A stretch of 64,000 nucleotides of DNA, from NCBI RefSeq assembly GCF_020178975.1, contig NZ_JAHXBU010000007.1:16176-80175 (forward strand). Reading direction: 5' to 3'. The position numbers and the translations under genes are program-made. Positions 1-8,830 of this stretch are shown piece by piece. How positions within the stretch are numbered: the first letter of the stretch is position 1; the number at the start of each line of letters is the position of its first letter. This DNA comes from Cesiribacter sp. SM1 (GTDB taxonomy: Bacteria; Bacteroidota; Bacteroidia; Cytophagales; Cyclobacteriaceae). The notes beneath the pieces are model-generated. The model saw only the letters and a program-made list of their open reading frames with translations, did no database searches and was not told the origin of the DNA.

Positions 1-953
1 AGAATGACGGGTATGTTGGTTTCAAAGCTTTCGCTTTTGAAGTGCTGGTCCATGGCATGTGCACCCTCCAGCATGGCTTTAAAGTTCTCGTAACCAATGG
101 TGCAGGCAATGGAAAGGCCAATAGCCGACCATAGGGAGTACCGGCCGCCAACCCAATCCCAGAACTCAAACATATTTTGGGTATCGATACCAAATTCAGC
201 TACGGCCTGTGCATTGGTAGAGATGGCCACAAAATGTTTTTTGATATGCTCCTTATCGCCGGCATGCTGCAGGAACCAGTCGCGTGCCGAGTGGGCATTG
301 GTCATGGTTTCCTGTGTGGTAAATGTTTTGGAAGCGATCATGAACAGGGTAGTTTCAGGATCTGTCTTCTTCAGGGTTTCGGCAATATGCGTGCCATCTA
401 CATTAGATACAAAATGGATATCGATGTTGGCTTTTTTGTAAGGCTTAAGCGCCTCAGTAACCATAACCGGTCCCAGATCTGAACCACCAATACCAATGTT
501 TACGATGGTGTTGATAGGCTTGCCTGTATAGCCCTTCCAGTTGCCTTCAATAACAGCATTAGAAAACTCCTCCATTTGCTTTAGCACCCGGTTTACCTCT
601 GGCATGACGTCTTCGTCATCTACCCTGATAGGGGTATTAGACTGGTTGCGCAGGGCAATGTGTAAAACAGAGCGGTTTTCGGTGAAGTTGATTTTTTCAC
701 CGCTAAACATAGCTGCTATGGCATTGCCAAGCTGACACTCACGGGCAAGCTCAATAAGCAGCTTCATTGTTTCTTCTGTAATCCTGTTTTTAGAGTAGTC
801 AATCAGGATATCTTCAAAACGCAGGCTAAACTTATTGAATCTTTCAGGATCTGCAGAGAACAACGCACTCAGGTGTTTGGGCTTTATATGATCGTGGTGC
901 TCCTGTAGTTTTATCCAAGCTTCGGTAATAGTAGGATTTGTTTTAGGAAACAT
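1..953 (-). CDS. pgi: Glucose-6-phosphate isomerase, C-terminus off window
   Basis: Interconverts glucose-6-phosphate and fructose-6-phosphate in cytosolic glycolysis and gluconeogenesis. The reverse-strand reading begins [13 protein letters not shown] at the ATG at 953 and continues through the [22 protein letters not shown] region and the [19 protein letters not shown] and [17 protein letters not shown] segments that mark the SIS-fold PGI family. About 317 residues are inside the window. The gene runs off the left edge, so the C-terminal part with the conserved catalytic lysine region is not visible. No frameshift is seen. No neighbour suggests an operon. The gene upstream on the same strand is a sensor protein with its own terminator at 1074-1096. 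Identification is firm. Confidence 0.95.
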   Translation of the reverse strand, partial: MFPKTNPTITEAWIKLQEHHDHIKPKHLSALFSADPERFNKFSLRFEDILIDYSKNRITEETMKLLIELARECQLGNAIAAMFSGEKINFTENRSVLHIALRNQSNTPIRVDDEDVMPEVNRVLKQMEEFSNAVIEGNWKGYTGKPINTIVNIGIGGSDLGPVMVTEALKPYKKANIDIHFVSNVDGTHIAETLKKTDPETTLFMIASKTFTTQETMTNAHSARDWFLQHAGDKEHIKKHFVAISTNAQAVAEFGIDTQNMFEFWDWVGGRYSLWSAIGLSIACTIGYENFKAMLEGAHAMDQHFKSESFETNIPVI

Positions 954-1070
954 GGCAGTATTGCTGACTTAATATATAATATTTTGGAGGTGCCAATTTA
1001 TAAAGAAGTAATACGTAATGAAATAAAGAATAGGAAAGAATACTACATTGTTTGCCAATACTACTATAAA

Positions 1071-1096
1071 GAAAGGGCTGCAGTGGCTGCAGCCCT
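1071..1096 (-). terminator. Terminator of the CHASE3-GAF sensor gene
   Basis: A perfect 10-bp inverted repeat, AGGGCTGCAG-TGG-CTGCAGCCCT, lies at 1074-1096. On the minus strand it is followed by a T-rich run (TTTCTTTAT). It sits about 105 bp beyond the stop codon of the minus-strand sensor gene, in the expected place for a rho-independent terminator. Confidence 0.6.
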
Positions 1097-1200
1097 GAAA
1101 GGCATCAAGTAGATCTTTAAAGCAACAGGCATAGCAGGGGTGAAAACAACAGGGTTACGCAAATTGCCACCCGCACATAAGCGCCCTGCAGGCTTTACGA

Positions 1201-2796
1201 TTAGCGAAGCTCCAGCTGGCTTTCAAGCTCCTCTATTCGTTGGATATACTCCTTTTCCTTACGGTGCATTTCTTCCTGTGTGGCAGAAAGCTCTTCCATA
1301 TTCTGCCGCATTTCTTCTTCCTGCGACTTCATTTCTTCGGCCATCTGCTGGGCGCTTTGCAGCAGGCGCCTGGTCATTTCATTGGTTTTGGCTGTAGATA
1401 CGGCAGCGGCAACAAACTCACCTACTTTCTCCAGAAATTCTATCTGGAACTTATCATACACCACAAAGCTGGCAATCTCTATAATTACCTGCACTTCGTC
1501 GTTGTACTTCATGGGTACAACCAGCAGACAGGTAGGGGTAGCATCACCAAGCCCGGAGGTAATGCGGGTATACCCTTTTGGGATTTCAGTTAGTAAAATG
1601 GTTTCAGCCTCCAGGTATGCCTGCCCAACCAGGCCTTCACCAATTTCTATCCTGGTAGAGATGTATTTTTGCCTGTTAAAGGCGTAACAGGCTGCCATGT
1701 CTATTGAAGTAGCGCTGGTATCTTCATCTTTGTTAACCACAAAAAAGCCACCCTGTTGTGCCTTTAAATATTTAACCAGGTACACAATGGTGCTGTTGGC
1801 CAAGGTTTCTATGCTTTCCTGGTTGTTTCTGATGAGCTCCGAAATTTCTGTAAGGCCACGGCTGATCCATTGTCTTCTTTCTTCCTCCACTTTTACCGAT
1901 TTCATCTGATCGCGCATTTTTACCAGTGCTCCTGCCAGGCTTTCCTGGTTTAGCGCAATGTTGTCCTGAGTAAGCCCGTTCCATTCAACATCATAGGTAC
2001 CCGCTGCAACCTGGTTTACAAAATCAGCTGCCTTCCTGGAATTATCGATATAGCTGTTGATCAGCTGATATTCATTGTTGATAGTAATAGGCTCTCCTGA
2101 ATTGAAGTTGTATTTCCTGTTGTTATGCTCCAGCTCAATGAATAGTTTCTTCCTGTTTTTCTCCGTTCTGTTCAATACATAAACAATAAACCCAAGGCTG
2201 GGTAAGCTAAAGAACAAGAGCACCAGCATAATCCAGATACTGCCCGATGAGGCTTTGTCATAGTCCTGTTTGGCTTCACTGCTCAGGCCCTTTTCAAAGG
2301 CTGAGAGTTGCTTGAAGAAGTTCTGGTAAATAGACCATGCCTCGTATCCTTTGTCCTGCACAATCATTTCCTTTACCTTTTCTGTTTCGCCCCTGTCTAC
2401 AGCGGCTACTACCTCATCGCAGAAACTGTGATAAGCAAGCATGGCTTTTTTCAGGTTCTGAAAATCTTCAGATTTGAAATTTTGCTGCCTCAGCAGTTTA
2501 TCCAGCTCGTCGAAAGCAGGCAGCGTTTCTCCGGTTGCCTCTTTATAATGCCGCAGATGGGCAGGATCGGCAGTGATGGCATATGCCCGCAAACCCAGGT
2601 CTATGGCTTGCAGGTTGTTCAGGATAAAATCAGCTTTTACCAGCGTTTGTTCGCTCAACTCCTGCTGTTGAGTGGTTCTGATCATGATCGTGCGGTTCTC
2701 AATCACCAGAAGGGTGCTAAAAATTATAAGTACCAGCACCAGTGATGCCAGAACCGCCACTACATTCTTTCTGATAATCTTTTTGATTGAGTTCAT
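1201..2796 (-). CDS. CHASE3-GAF membrane sensor without output domain
   Basis: Predicted inner-membrane signalling protein of 531 residues. A first membrane helix (about 12-32) is followed by a helical periplasmic part with the CHASE3-like ALDLGLRAYAITAD-type pattern (here AIDLGLRAYAITAD), then a second helix (about 185-207). After that come a HAMP-like linker, a GAF domain (about 320-470) and a C-terminal glutamate-rich coiled coil (about 470-531) ending in EELESQLELR. No histidine kinase, GGDEF, methyl-accepting or DNA-binding domain follows, so the output must be through a partner or the coiled coil itself (inference). Family members with kinase domains are common in Cytophagales. The ATG at 2796 is used. 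A 20-bp dyad lies about 120 bp upstream and a terminator about 105 bp downstream, so the gene looks monocistronic. Confidence 0.75.
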   Translation of the reverse strand: MNSIKKIIRKNVVAVLASLVLVLIIFSTLLVIENRTIMIRTTQQQELSEQTLVKADFILNNLQAIDLGLRAYAITADPAHLRHYKEATGETLPAFDELDKLLRQQNFKSEDFQNLKKAMLAYHSFCDEVVAAVDRGETEKVKEMIVQDKGYEAWSIYQNFFKQLSAFEKGLSSEAKQDYDKASSGSIWIMLVLLFFSLPSLGFIVYVLNRTEKNRKKLFIELEHNNRKYNFNSGEPITINNEYQLINSYIDNSRKAADFVNQVAAGTYDVEWNGLTQDNIALNQESLAGALVKMRDQMKSVKVEEERRQWISRGLTEISELIRNNQESIETLANSTIVYLVKYLKAQQGGFFVVNKDEDTSATSIDMAACYAFNRQKYISTRIEIGEGLVGQAYLEAETILLTEIPKGYTRITSGLGDATPTCLLVVPMKYNDEVQVIIEIASFVVYDKFQIEFLEKVGEFVAAAVSTAKTNEMTRRLLQSAQQMAEEMKSQEEEMRQNMEELSATQEEMHRKEKEYIQRIEELESQLELR

Positions 2797-3469
2797 GTGG
2801 GCACAGATATTTTATTGATGAGGGTTAAGAGAGGAAATCATATATCATCTTATAAAAATAATAAGTAATTGGTGGCTGTATATTTTGTTGTCAGGAGCTA
2901 CTGCAGGCAGCATGACAGTAAACGATTGTTTACTGTTGAATGCATCTTTAATTGTTGCTTTTTTCACTCCACAATACTAATGGCAGCCAACAGATGGGGA
3001 TCTTATGGGAGCAGCGGGAAATATTATTATTTACAGAGCCTTATGCAATTGAATATATCAATGTTGCAAGGCTGATTTAGTAAGCCAGCTTATATGCCGT
3101 AAACACTGATATGATATCACAGAAGTAATGTTTATTGATGAATAGCAGATTACTGGGCAGCCATGGTTAGTCTTGAAGTTACTTTTACACTGTCTCTAAC
3201 GGTTGCATATGTTTTAGCTGTTCTTCTGACACAAGGGTAAAACAGCTGTATGAAATCTTGTAAGAAGGCTGAAAAAGGGTTTGTGGACTAGGCTAAGATC
3301 AGAATCCCTGCCAATCAACAAAAATACCCGGCAGAGATGCTGTAATCATGTGTATGAGGCACAAAAGGAGGGGCATGAGGATGCACCCACCAGGAGCAGC
3401 ACCCAAGATGGTGCCTGTAATTGACTTGCTGTGCAGGGGGCACTTACTTTCGTAGCCCGTAAAAACAAG
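2797..3469. other. Gene-free stretch upstream of the sensor gene
   Basis: About 670 bp between the sensor start and the sucC terminator. I see no convincing coding region: the short ORFs here have no family features. The only structured element is the dyad at 2916-2935. It must contain the sensor's promoter, but no clear TAnnTTTG box could be assigned. Confidence 0.5.
2916..2935. promoter_or_regulatory. Perfect 8-bp dyad, possible operator
   Basis: CAGTAAAC-GATT-GTTTACTG is a perfect inverted repeat with a 4-bp centre. It lies 120 bp upstream of the sensor start codon, with no T tract on either side, so it looks like a protein-binding dyad rather than a terminator. The cognate regulator is unknown. 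Confidence 0.35.
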
Positions 3470-3502
3470 AACAGCCCTGAATTTGTATTCAGGGCTGTTT
3501 TT
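3470..3502 (-). terminator. Terminator of sucC
   Basis: A perfect 13-bp inverted repeat (AACAGCCCTGAAT, loop TTGT) lies at 3470-3499. On the minus strand it is followed by TCTTGTTTTT, and on the plus strand by TTTTT, so it can act in both directions. It sits about 75 bp after the sucC stop codon. Confidence 0.8.
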
Positions 3503-3575
3503 AAACTGTATCATCATCCCTACATTGAATTAGCTGGGAGATGCAATATGTTTGCAGTGTTGATTTTACAGGTGC

Positions 3576-4793
3576 TTAGGCGCCCTGTAAAGCTTCTTTA
3601 ACACGGTCGGCAGCATCTTTCAGTACAACTGCAGATTTTACCTTCAGGCCACTCTCATCAATAATGCGGGCGCCTTCTTCTGCATTAGTACCCTGCAGGC
3701 GTACAATAATTGGTACGCGGATATCACCTATTTTTTTGTAGGCTTCCACCACACCGTTGGCAACACGGTCGCAACGAACAATACCACCAAAGATGTTGAT
3801 CAATATGGCTTTAACGTTAGGGTCTTTCAGGATAATGCGGAAACCGGCTTCAACAGTTTGTGCATTTGCTCCGCCTCCAACATCCAGGAAGTTGGCAGGC
3901 TCACCGCCAGAAAGCTTGATGATGTCCATGGTAGCCATGGCCAGGCCTGCGCCATTTACCATACAGCCTACGTTACCATCCAGCTTCACGTAGTTAAGTC
4001 CGCTTTCGCCGGCTTCTACCTCTAAAGGATCTTCTTCGCTTACATCACGCATTTCAGCCAGGTCTTTGTGGCGGTAAAGTGCGTTATCATCGATGTTCAC
4101 TTTGGCATCAACGGCCAGGATCTGCTCATCAGATGTTTTCAGAACCGGGTTGATCTCGAACTGGGAGGCATCTGAATTGATGTAGGCATTGTAGAGGGAG
4201 GTGATGAATTTCACCATCTCTTTTTGTGCTTTGCCTTCCAGACCTAATTTGAAAGCAACTTTGCTGGCCTGGAACGGGCGCAGGCCAATGGCAGGGTCTA
4301 TCCACTCCTTGATGATCTTCTCTGGCGTATGCTCTGCTACCTCCTCGATATCCATACCGCCCTCGGTAGATGCCATAATTACGTTACGGCTTTTGGCGCG
4401 GTCTAGCAGAATAGAAAGATAATATTCTTTTGGCTTATGCTCGCCAGGGTAGTACACATCCTGGGCAATAAGCACTTTGTTTACTTTTTTGCCTTCGGCA
4501 CCAGTCTGGATGGTAACCAGCGTGCCACCAAGGATGCCTTTTGCTTTTTCAGGTACTTCGTCGAGGCTCTTGGCCAGTACAACACCGTTAGAGCCGGTTT
4601 CCTGTACTTTGCCCTTACCACGACCACCTGCATGGATTTGTGCTTTTACCACATACCAGCTGGTGCCGGTTTCTTCGTGCAGTTTCTGAGCTACCTGCTT
4701 TGCCTCTTCCGGGGTTTCAGCTACGTAGCCTTCCTGCACTTTCACACCCCATTTTTTCAGGAGTTCCTTTCCCTGATATTCGTGTATGTTCAT
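3576..4793 (-). CDS. sucC: Succinate-CoA ligase (ADP-forming), beta subunit
   Basis: TCA-cycle enzyme that couples succinyl-CoA to succinate with nucleotide phosphorylation, acting with SucD. The 405-residue protein starts [17 protein letters not shown], the signature start of the family. It carries the ATP-grasp fold ([17 protein letters not shown] near 48-64) and, in the C-terminal CoA-ligase domain, LDVGGGA and the [19 protein letters not shown] segment with the glycine loop. Full length for the family. sucD is not adjacent: the gene upstream in the same direction is a small lipoprotein, so the subunits are encoded apart, as often seen in Bacteroidetes. A strong terminator follows. Confidence 0.97.
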   Translation of the reverse strand: MNIHEYQGKELLKKWGVKVQEGYVAETPEEAKQVAQKLHEETGTSWYVVKAQIHAGGRGKGKVQETGSNGVVLAKSLDEVPEKAKGILGGTLVTIQTGAEGKKVNKVLIAQDVYYPGEHKPKEYYLSILLDRAKSRNVIMASTEGGMDIEEVAEHTPEKIIKEWIDPAIGLRPFQASKVAFKLGLEGKAQKEMVKFITSLYNAYINSDASQFEINPVLKTSDEQILAVDAKVNIDDNALYRHKDLAEMRDVSEEDPLEVEAGESGLNYVKLDGNVGCMVNGAGLAMATMDIIKLSGGEPANFLDVGGGANAQTVEAGFRIILKDPNVKAILINIFGGIVRCDRVANGVVEAYKKIGDIRVPIIVRLQGTNAEEGARIIDESGLKVKSAVVLKDAADRVKEALQGA

Positions 4794-4909
4794 CCGTGCT
4801 AAAAATTTTTTTGCCCGAATCTACGGCTTATCCGGCAGGTTTACAAACCAGATGGCCACGATAAAGGGGCCGGCTGGTTTTAATTGCTGATCTGTAGCAG
4901 ATTTTAAGG

Positions 4910-5356
4910 TCAGGGTTTTCGGTTATGCCTGATGATCACTTCATCATTTTCAAATACCAGCTGACCGGCTTTGTTCATGTATGCGTTAAAGCTTGTTGTG
5001 GCAGAGTCGCTGCAGTGGAAGGTGATATAGTTATGGGCATCCAGCGACCATTGCCCTCCTACAGGCAGGCGTTTTCCCCTGCTTGCGGGCTCGTCTTCAG
5101 AGTCGTTTATGTAATAGGAGTGATCTGCGTTGATCTGCAGGCTTAACACATAGTAGCAGTCCCACTCTGTAACAACGCCCTTTGCAGGGTCTTCGAACAT
5201 GAAATTATTAGCCTTTTGTTTTTTATAAACTGCCAGCCACTCGCCTGTAACTGTTTCTGCAAGCGGTATCTGCGGCGCACCTTCAGTATCTTTTTCGCAG
5301 GAAAAAGAAGAGGCCAAGCAAAAAGATAAAAAAAGCCTGATGAGGTACTTCATCAT
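4910..5356 (-). CDS. Small lipoprotein, lipocalin-like, unknown function
   Basis: 148 residues. An N-terminal hydrophobic stretch (MMKYLIRLFLSFCLASSFSC) ends in a lipobox cysteine at residue 20, followed by EKDTEG. The body is rich in alternating hydrophobic and polar residues with a TGEWLAVY...GQWSLDAHNYITFHC pattern reminiscent of lipocalin-like lipoproteins that begin with G-x-W; this is a fold guess only. The K plus acidic residues just after the cysteine resemble the lipoprotein surface-export signal reported in Bacteroidetes (inference). It is the last of three small lipoprotein genes transcribed in the same direction (6335 to 4910), with gaps of 109 and 78 bp. No specific function can be named. 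Confidence 0.7.
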   Translation of the reverse strand: MMKYLIRLFLSFCLASSFSCEKDTEGAPQIPLAETVTGEWLAVYKKQKANNFMFEDPAKGVVTEWDCYYVLSLQINADHSYYINDSEDEPASRGKRLPVGGQWSLDAHNYITFHCSDSATTSFNAYMNKAGQLVFENDEVIIRHNRKP

Positions 5357-5465
5357 TAAAAATGCTTAAAAGCCGGTATATTGGGCGTTGATAAAATAAA
5401 TCAGGGGAGCAGGCAGACTTCTGGTTTATTGTATTGTGAATTCTCTCTGCTCTTCCTTCAGCTGT

Positions 5466-5924
5466 TTAAATTCCTGATAATTTTATTTCCAGATCTTCGG
5501 TTACAGCCTTTATGTGGCAGCAGTCGTGGCCTATGACAAACACCCTGTTCACCACTTCCTTGCCATTTTTGAATCCTACAAATTCTATGGGGGTACCATC
5601 GGCGCTAATGCTGCGGAGCTGGCTGTCGGTGAGGATGGGATAGTAGCCATTACCTGCAGGTTCGCTGCCCTGCCAGCTGTCCCAGGTGTATTTCTCGCCG
5701 CTTACAATGTTTTTACTGTAGAAGCTGTCGAGTACTACAGCTTCGCCAATGCTGTTGGTTATATGAGCGTGTACGCTTACAAAAACCTCGGTGCACACAA
5801 GGTCCTGCGGGCATTGGGTTTCCTGAGAAGGCTCGGTTAAAAGCATCTCTTCGGCAGGCTCTTTTTCGCAGGTATGCCCCATGAACAGCAAAGTAAGGGG
5901 AATAAGAAAAGCTAAGGGTTTCAT
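5466..5924 (-). CDS. Small cysteine-rich lipoprotein, unknown function
   Basis: 152 residues. A hydrophobic leader (MKPLAFLIPLTLLFMGHTC) with cysteine at 19 is followed by EKEPAEEM, again lysine plus acidic residues as in the next gene. The mature part has a C-P-x3-V-C pair near 38-44 and a DCCHI motif near 130, suggesting disulfides in the periplasm or on the surface. No recognised domain. Middle gene of a same-strand lipoprotein trio. The lipobox residue before Cys is Thr, unusual in general but tolerated in this phylum. Confidence 0.65.
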   Translation of the reverse strand: MKPLAFLIPLTLLFMGHTCEKEPAEEMLLTEPSQETQCPQDLVCTEVFVSVHAHITNSIGEAVVLDSFYSKNIVSGEKYTWDSWQGSEPAGNGYYPILTDSQLRSISADGTPIEFVGFKNGKEVVNRVFVIGHDCCHIKAVTEDLEIKLSGI

Positions 5925-6002
5925 AGCAGTTAGAAGTTAGATAGACTAATGTTCTGTTCCGTCTTTTTCGAAAGACAAGCACTGCTATGAAAGGGTTGGC
6001 TG

Positions 6003-6335
6003 CTAAAGCGGGGATATTTCAATTATTTTGATGGAGCTGCTGTATCGGGTAGGCATCATGCCGCAGGTGTATTCCTGGGGCTCTTCCAATATTTCGTAGG
6101 TGAGCTGTACCTGCTGTACCTCCTGCTCCTGGAAAGAGTCAGGTATTACCTCTTCATTGCTGGGTTTGTACTCCTTGCCGTCTATATCAAGAAAATAACC
6201 ACAGCCATCTGCTGCAAGCATACCAGTCCAGCGAAGAGTTGCGTTGGTGCTGTGGGTTTCTTTTGTGCTGTTGCAGGAAAACAGGCCTGGCAGCAGGCAA
6301 GCCATAAGCATGGAAGAAAATACAATTCGTTTCAT
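6003..6335 (-). CDS. Small lipoprotein, unknown function
   Basis: 110 residues. The leader MKRIVFSSMLMACLLPGLFSC has a good lipobox (GLFSC, Cys 21). The short mature domain contains TLRWTGMLAADGCGYFLDIDGKEYKPSNE and a late CGMMP cysteine, which could pair with the DGCGY cysteine. Likely a small beta-rich exported domain. First of the lipoprotein trio on the minus strand, and divergent from the lolD-like gene, with about 110 bp between them. No family recognised. Confidence 0.65.
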   Translation of the reverse strand: MKRIVFSSMLMACLLPGLFSCNSTKETHSTNATLRWTGMLAADGCGYFLDIDGKEYKPSNEEVIPDSFQEQEVQQVQLTYEILEEPQEYTCGMMPTRYSSSIKIIEISPL

Positions 6336-6447
6336 AAAGGGGGCTTTGGGAGTTGCAGAGGCGAACTTAGTAAATAAGTAGTCATAATAATGGAATTAAG
6401 GCACAGTTTTCGTCTGCGGCTGCTTTTTTTCGTATACTTGAACCGAC

Positions 6448-7104
6448 ATGCTGAAAGCTGAGAATATTACTAAATCCTATGGTGCCCTGCAGGTACTGAA
6501 GGGAATTAACCTGCACGTGGAGCAGGGACAGATTGTATCAATTGTAGGAGCCTCCGGCGCTGGTAAAAGTACCCTGTTACATATCCTGGGCACACTGGAT
6601 GTGCCCGATGGTGGTATGTTGTACATCAATAACCAGCGGCTGCACAACAACATGAAGGCGAAGGACCTGAACCGTTTCCGTAATAAGCATATTGGCTTTA
6701 TTTTTCAGTTTCACAACCTGTTGCCTGAATTTACAGCGCTGGAAAATGTGGCCATGCCCGCTTTTATTGCAGGCGACCGGCCCGAAGAGCAGATAAAAAA
6801 TGATGCCAGGCTGCTGCTGGAGCGACTGGGTCTGGCGCAGCGCCTGCACCATAAGCCAGGCCAGATGAGTGGAGGAGAGCAGCAAAGGGTTGCAGTAGCA
6901 CGTGCGCTCATCAATAAACCAGCTATTGTATTTGCCGATGAACCCAGCGGTAACCTGGATTCCCACAGTGCCGAAGAGTTGCACAAACTGTTTTTTGACC
7001 TGCGCCAGGAACTGAACCAGACATTCGTTATTGTTACACATAACGAACAGCTGGCCGACATGGCCGATTTCAAATATGAAATTGAGGATGGGGTAATTCT
7101 GTAG
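6448..7104 (+). CDS. lolD: LolD-type ABC transporter ATP-binding protein
   Basis: Cytoplasmic ATPase of a MacB/LolCDE-type exporter. In the Lol system this subunit powers release of outer-membrane lipoproteins. The 218-residue protein has Walker [10 protein letters not shown] (about 33-41), a Q-loop ([12 protein letters not shown]), the ABC signature [15 protein letters not shown], Walker [13 protein letters not shown] and the H-loop VTHN. Its size and the [15 protein letters not shown] segment match LolD. The permease subunits are not adjacent, so the partner is unknown and another MacB-like role is possible. It is convergent with bcp, with 15 bp between the stop codons. Confidence 0.85.
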   Translation: MLKAENITKSYGALQVLKGINLHVEQGQIVSIVGASGAGKSTLLHILGTLDVPDGGMLYINNQRLHNNMKAKDLNRFRNKHIGFIFQFHNLLPEFTALENVAMPAFIAGDRPEEQIKNDARLLLERLGLAQRLHHKPGQMSGGEQQRVAVARALINKPAIVFADEPSGNLDSHSAEELHKLFFDLRQELNQTFVIVTHNEQLADMADFKYEIEDGVIL

Positions 7105-7119
7105 ACACTCTTTAGCTTC

Positions 7120-7584
7120 CTACCCGGCCATGTTATTTTCTATGAGCTGGTTTACCATTTCCTCTATATGCTTTTTGGCACCAAACAGCTTCTCGAATGA
7201 ACTGACAATGGTGTGATTGCTATCCAGCAGATAAGTGATCCGGCGAGTAAAATTAATCAGCGGCACAGTAGCTTTATACAGCCCTGCAACATTTCCATCT
7301 TCGTCGGCAAGCAGGTGAAAAGGCAGGTTGTGTTCTTTTCTGAAGCGCTGGTGCGTTTCAACTGAGTCGCGGCTGATGCCATAAACCGGTATATCAAGGT
7401 CGCGGAAAAAATCAAAATGATCCCTGAACTCGCAGGCCTGCTGGGTACAGCCTGATGTAAAATCTTTAGGATAAAAATAAAGGATCACTGCTTTTCCTTT
7501 AGCATCCTGGTGAAGGGTGAAATCCCTGCCGTCGGTAGATGGTAATGTAAAGTTGGGTGCTTGTGTTTTTTCTTTTAATGCCAT
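7120..7584 (-). CDS. bcp: Thioredoxin-dependent peroxiredoxin, Bcp/PrxQ type
   Basis: Cytosolic thiol peroxidase that reduces H2O2 and organic hydroperoxides using thioredoxin. 154 residues from the ATG at 7584 (MALKEKTQAPNF); a TTG two codons upstream is less likely. The peroxidatic Cys46 lies in YFYPKDFTSGCTQQAC, with the resolving Cys51 five residues on, the classic Bcp C-x4-C arrangement. Thr43 and the later GISRDS and NLPFHLLAD motifs are present. Full length for the family. Monocistronic and convergent with the lolD-like gene. Confidence 0.93.
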   Translation of the reverse strand: MALKEKTQAPNFTLPSTDGRDFTLHQDAKGKAVILYFYPKDFTSGCTQQACEFRDHFDFFRDLDIPVYGISRDSVETHQRFRKEHNLPFHLLADEDGNVAGLYKATVPLINFTRRITYLLDSNHTIVSSFEKLFGAKKHIEEMVNQLIENNMAG

Positions 7585-7813
7585 ACACAAATTTACGCTT
7601 TATTACCGGCACTGGTTATATGCTGTTGCCTGTTCTGCTTCTGCCCGAGTGCCCGAGCAGGTATGTGTTTGCTTATTAAGCAGGCTGACTACTGCTAAAA
7701 ATCAGGATAACTGCTGCCCAATAACATGGTGACTGCTGCCTCACAGCAGTGTGGCTGCTGCCTCAACATATGCTTAATACTATACGTATACAAGGCTACT
7801 TATTATTACAGCC

Positions 7814-8008
7814 ATGAATAACGTAGAAATAAAGGGAGAGATAAACCAGATAAAAGGCAGGCAGGAACAGAAGGAAGCCAGCCGTACCGGCGATCGTTTA
7901 AAATGCATCGAAGGTAAAGAAAAAGAACTGGCAGGCCGCCTGCAGAAGGAACTTGGCAAGGACGAAGAAAACGTTCTTAAAGCCATGGACGAAGCAGAGG
8001 AAGAATAA
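7814..8008 (+). CDS. CsbD-like small stress protein
   Basis: 64 residues, highly charged and probably helical. The spacing KG-x3-QIKG...D-x2-KCIEGKEKELAGRLQKELGK matches the CsbD family (KG-x-QLKG...IEGK-x-ELxGxxQ-x-x-G), general-stress proteins of unknown biochemical role. It lies alone between bcp (divergent) and the Nudix gene and is closed by a strong terminator at 8033-8065, so it is a monocistronic, probably stress-induced transcript (the last part is inference). Being this short, it is supported mainly by the family pattern and the terminator. Confidence 0.75.
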   Translation: MNNVEIKGEINQIKGRQEQKEASRTGDRLKCIEGKEKELAGRLQKELGKDEENVLKAMDEAEEE

Positions 8009-8032
8009 AATATCTAATAACCCATAGTTAAG

Positions 8033-8065
8033 AGCACTTTCAGACATCCTGAAAGTGCTTTTTTT
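8033..8065 (+). terminator. Terminator of the CsbD-like gene
   Basis: Perfect 11-bp stem AGCACTTTCAG/CTGAAAGTGCT with a 5-nt loop, followed by a run of seven T on the plus strand, 24 bp after the stop codon. Confidence 0.88.
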
Positions 8066-8308
8066 GCAAATTAAACTAATGTTTGGTTTAAGGCAGCTGC
8101 ATAGCACTGTTTGACTCTTTCAATATTTTAGTATACCTACAATTGAGGCGCCTGGGCATGTGTGAAGTTCTAAAATCAGTTAATAATGATGGATGAAGCG
8201 GCAAGCAGCGGAATAAATGCCGGTTGCCCATAAAGTTTGGCTATGGTAGCGTAAGAACTTTTGCTGCCATTTGGTTACTTTGGTGTTGGCAGACTTTAAT
8301 TTTTTAGC

Positions 8309-8830
8309 ATGGCTTACACATATGAATATCCCCGGCCTACAGTAACAGTAGATGCCATTGTATTCTGGCTGCAGCCCAACGACCTTCAGGTTTTGCTGAT
8401 TAAGCGTAAGAAGGACCCTTTTGGGGGCTGCTGGGGTTTTCCAGGAGGTTTTATGGATATGAATGAGCCTCCGGAGGTGGCGGTAACACGGGAGCTGGAG
8501 GAGGAAACCGGCCTTAAGCTGCACCACACAGTGCAGATTGGAGCCTTTGGTGCAGTAAACCGCGATCCCAGGCACCGCACTGTTTCTATCGCTTATCTGA
8601 GTGTTCTGAAAGATGATCCTGGTGCTGTTGAAGGCGCTGACGATGCCGCTGAGGCCCGCTGGTTTTCGCTGCATGATGTTCCGCTGCGGCTTGCCTTCGA
8701 TCATAAAGAAATTCTCACCCAGGCAAAAGTGTTTGCAGATATGTACTTCCGCACTGCGGTGCCCGGCTCAGATGAGGCCTTTGGTCTTTCACAATCAGAT
8801 ATTGATCAACTCATAAACCACGTTGCTTAA
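8309..8830 (+). CDS. Nudix hydrolase
   Basis: 173-residue pyrophosphohydrolase, cytosolic. The Nudix box G-x5-E-x7-REUxEExGU reads GFMDMNE...RELEEETGL (about 47-70), with the metal-binding RELEEE intact. The start MAYTYEYPRPTVTVDAIVFW and the QVLLIKRKKDPFGGCWGFPGGF segment resemble the NrtR/ADP-ribose pyrophosphatase-like subgroup, but no winged-helix domain follows, so it is an enzyme rather than an NrtR repressor. The substrate cannot be told. The stop codon overlaps the start of the PhzF gene (TAATG), so the two are translationally coupled. Confidence 0.88.
   Translation: MAYTYEYPRPTVTVDAIVFWLQPNDLQVLLIKRKKDPFGGCWGFPGGFMDMNEPPEVAVTRELEEETGLKLHHTVQIGAFGAVNRDPRHRTVSIAYLSVLKDDPGAVEGADDAAEARWFSLHDVPLRLAFDHKEILTQAKVFADMYFRTAVPGSDEAFGLSQSDIDQLINHVA

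Noticed and set aside
3299..3517. Minus-strand frame of 72 codons after sucC
   Set aside because: It overlaps the sucC terminator and shows no protein features.
7600..7800. Repeated ACTGCTGCC strings upstream of the CsbD-like gene
   Set aside because: Irregular spacing and short length. They look like chance low-complexity sequence.
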